Shown piece by piece: positions 63,635-64,000 of a stretch of 64,000 bases of DNA. The stretch is taken from assembly GCF_017353175.1 (NCBI RefSeq), contig NZ_JAFMYW010000013.1, positions 1 to 64,000 of the forward strand. Direction: 5' to 3'. The DNA is from Fibrella forsythiae. Lineage in GTDB: Bacteria; Bacteroidota; Bacteroidia; Cytophagales; Spirosomataceae. Every line of letters starts with the position of its first letter. The first letter of the stretch is position 1. The position numbers and the translations under genes are program-made. Below the pieces are notes generated by a model that had not been told where the DNA came from, ran no database searches, and saw only the letters and a list, made by a program, of their open reading frames with translations.

Positions 63635-63949
63635 TCAACTACTATAGCCGTCTTGATTTGGGTTGTAGGCGCTACCAATTGAAGTCGGTTGACTAAGTCC
63701 GTTGGCCGGAATAGTGGCCGTCAACTTAACCCCCGTACAGTTGGCGGTTATGCTGGCACACTTATACTTGAAGGTGTATGTGAACGGTTCGCTGGCTAAC
63801 ACAGCCGCTTTGTCGGTGGTGGCGGTTAACTCAAGGGTTTGTGCCTGAGCTACACCGACCAAAAGAAGTACGCCCAGAAGTGTAAAGAAACCCCAGCTTG
63901 CCAGCTTGCTTCTGTAGGTGCGATAGAGGAGAGAGTAAAGTTGATTCAT
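63635..63949 (-). pseudogene. Truncated N-terminal relative of the large surface protein
   Basis: The frame from 63947-63949 encodes MNQLYSLLYRTYRS, a signal peptide ending AQAQ and the beginning of a DUF11-like domain (FTYTFKYKCASITANCTGVKL), which aligns with the same part of the neighbouring 1810-residue protein (TYTIQYNCVSITNPCTNVVI). It stops after about 104 residues, in the middle of the domain. No continuation is seen in the 115 bp before the next gene. It is either a degraded duplicate or a short secreted protein; I favour the former. Confidence 0.6.
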
Positions 63950-64000
63950 ATACCTAAATTTTTCCAACAGGTGTGTCACTGGCGGCGGTAACCAATAGGG

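Overview
The window is chromosomal DNA of a Bacteroidota bacterium, most likely a Cytophagales member of the Spirosoma type. The grounds are: promoters with a TAnnTTTG -7 element instead of sigma70 boxes, no convincing Shine-Dalgarno sequences, TonB-dependent receptors with an N-terminal carboxypeptidase-regulatory-like domain each paired with a DUF4249 lipoprotein, Tat-exported Gfo/Idh/MocA oxidoreductases, a DAHP synthase fused to chorismate mutase, and large DUF11-type surface proteins. Base composition is a little above half G+C and fairly even. I see no tRNA, rRNA, CRISPR array, insertion sequence or prophage.

Layout. 1-7.9 kb: the start of a secreted surface protein running off the left edge, an acyl-CoA carboxyltransferase, a Tat oxidoreductase followed by a headless thioredoxin-like remnant, a secreted phosphodiesterase and two tandem outer-membrane barrel paralogues. 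8-17 kb: housekeeping genes (clpC, a WbqC-family protein, a CocE-type hydrolase, lspA, proline dehydrogenase, DAHP synthase/chorismate mutase). 17-24 kb: a tandem duplication of a TonB receptor plus DUF4249 lipoprotein, with nearly identical plug-domain DNA. 24-31.4 kb: a second Tat oxidoreductase, an SCP2-domain protein and two glycosidases (GH2 and GH78 types). 31.6-36.9 kb: sucC and the overlapping hen1-pnkp RNA-repair operon. 37-42.6 kb: a subtilisin-like protease, small genes, arr (rifampin ADP-ribosyltransferase) and recQ. 42.7-52 kb: two paralogous OmpR-type two-component systems flanking a coiled-coil membrane protein, a membrane nuclease/phosphatase-fold protein, a Lys/Ala-rich secreted protein, a cytochrome c and a secreted GH5-like glycosidase. 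52.3-57.6 kb: a five-gene sugar-oxidation-type operon (SDR, gluconate-dehydrogenase subunit 3-like, GMC oxidoreductase, GH1-like glycosidase, alpha/beta hydrolase). 58-64 kb: an 1800-residue repeat-rich surface protein and a truncated relative.

Three non-coding patterns stand out. (i) The 7-mer GGTACGT/ACGTACC occurs roughly 80 times by hand count on the two strands, where about 8 are expected. It lies in genes and spacers, in several reading frames, and once as the two arms of a terminator, much like a DNA-uptake-type word. (ii) TTAAR half-sites repeated exactly every 11 bp sit beside both two-component systems and in front of neighbouring genes, suggesting a shared regulon. (iii) Many spacers contain very long inverted repeats with stems of 27-53 bp, different in sequence at each locus. 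Most follow gene ends, but one lies between divergent genes and one carries a REP-like CACCCTGAGCTTG core.
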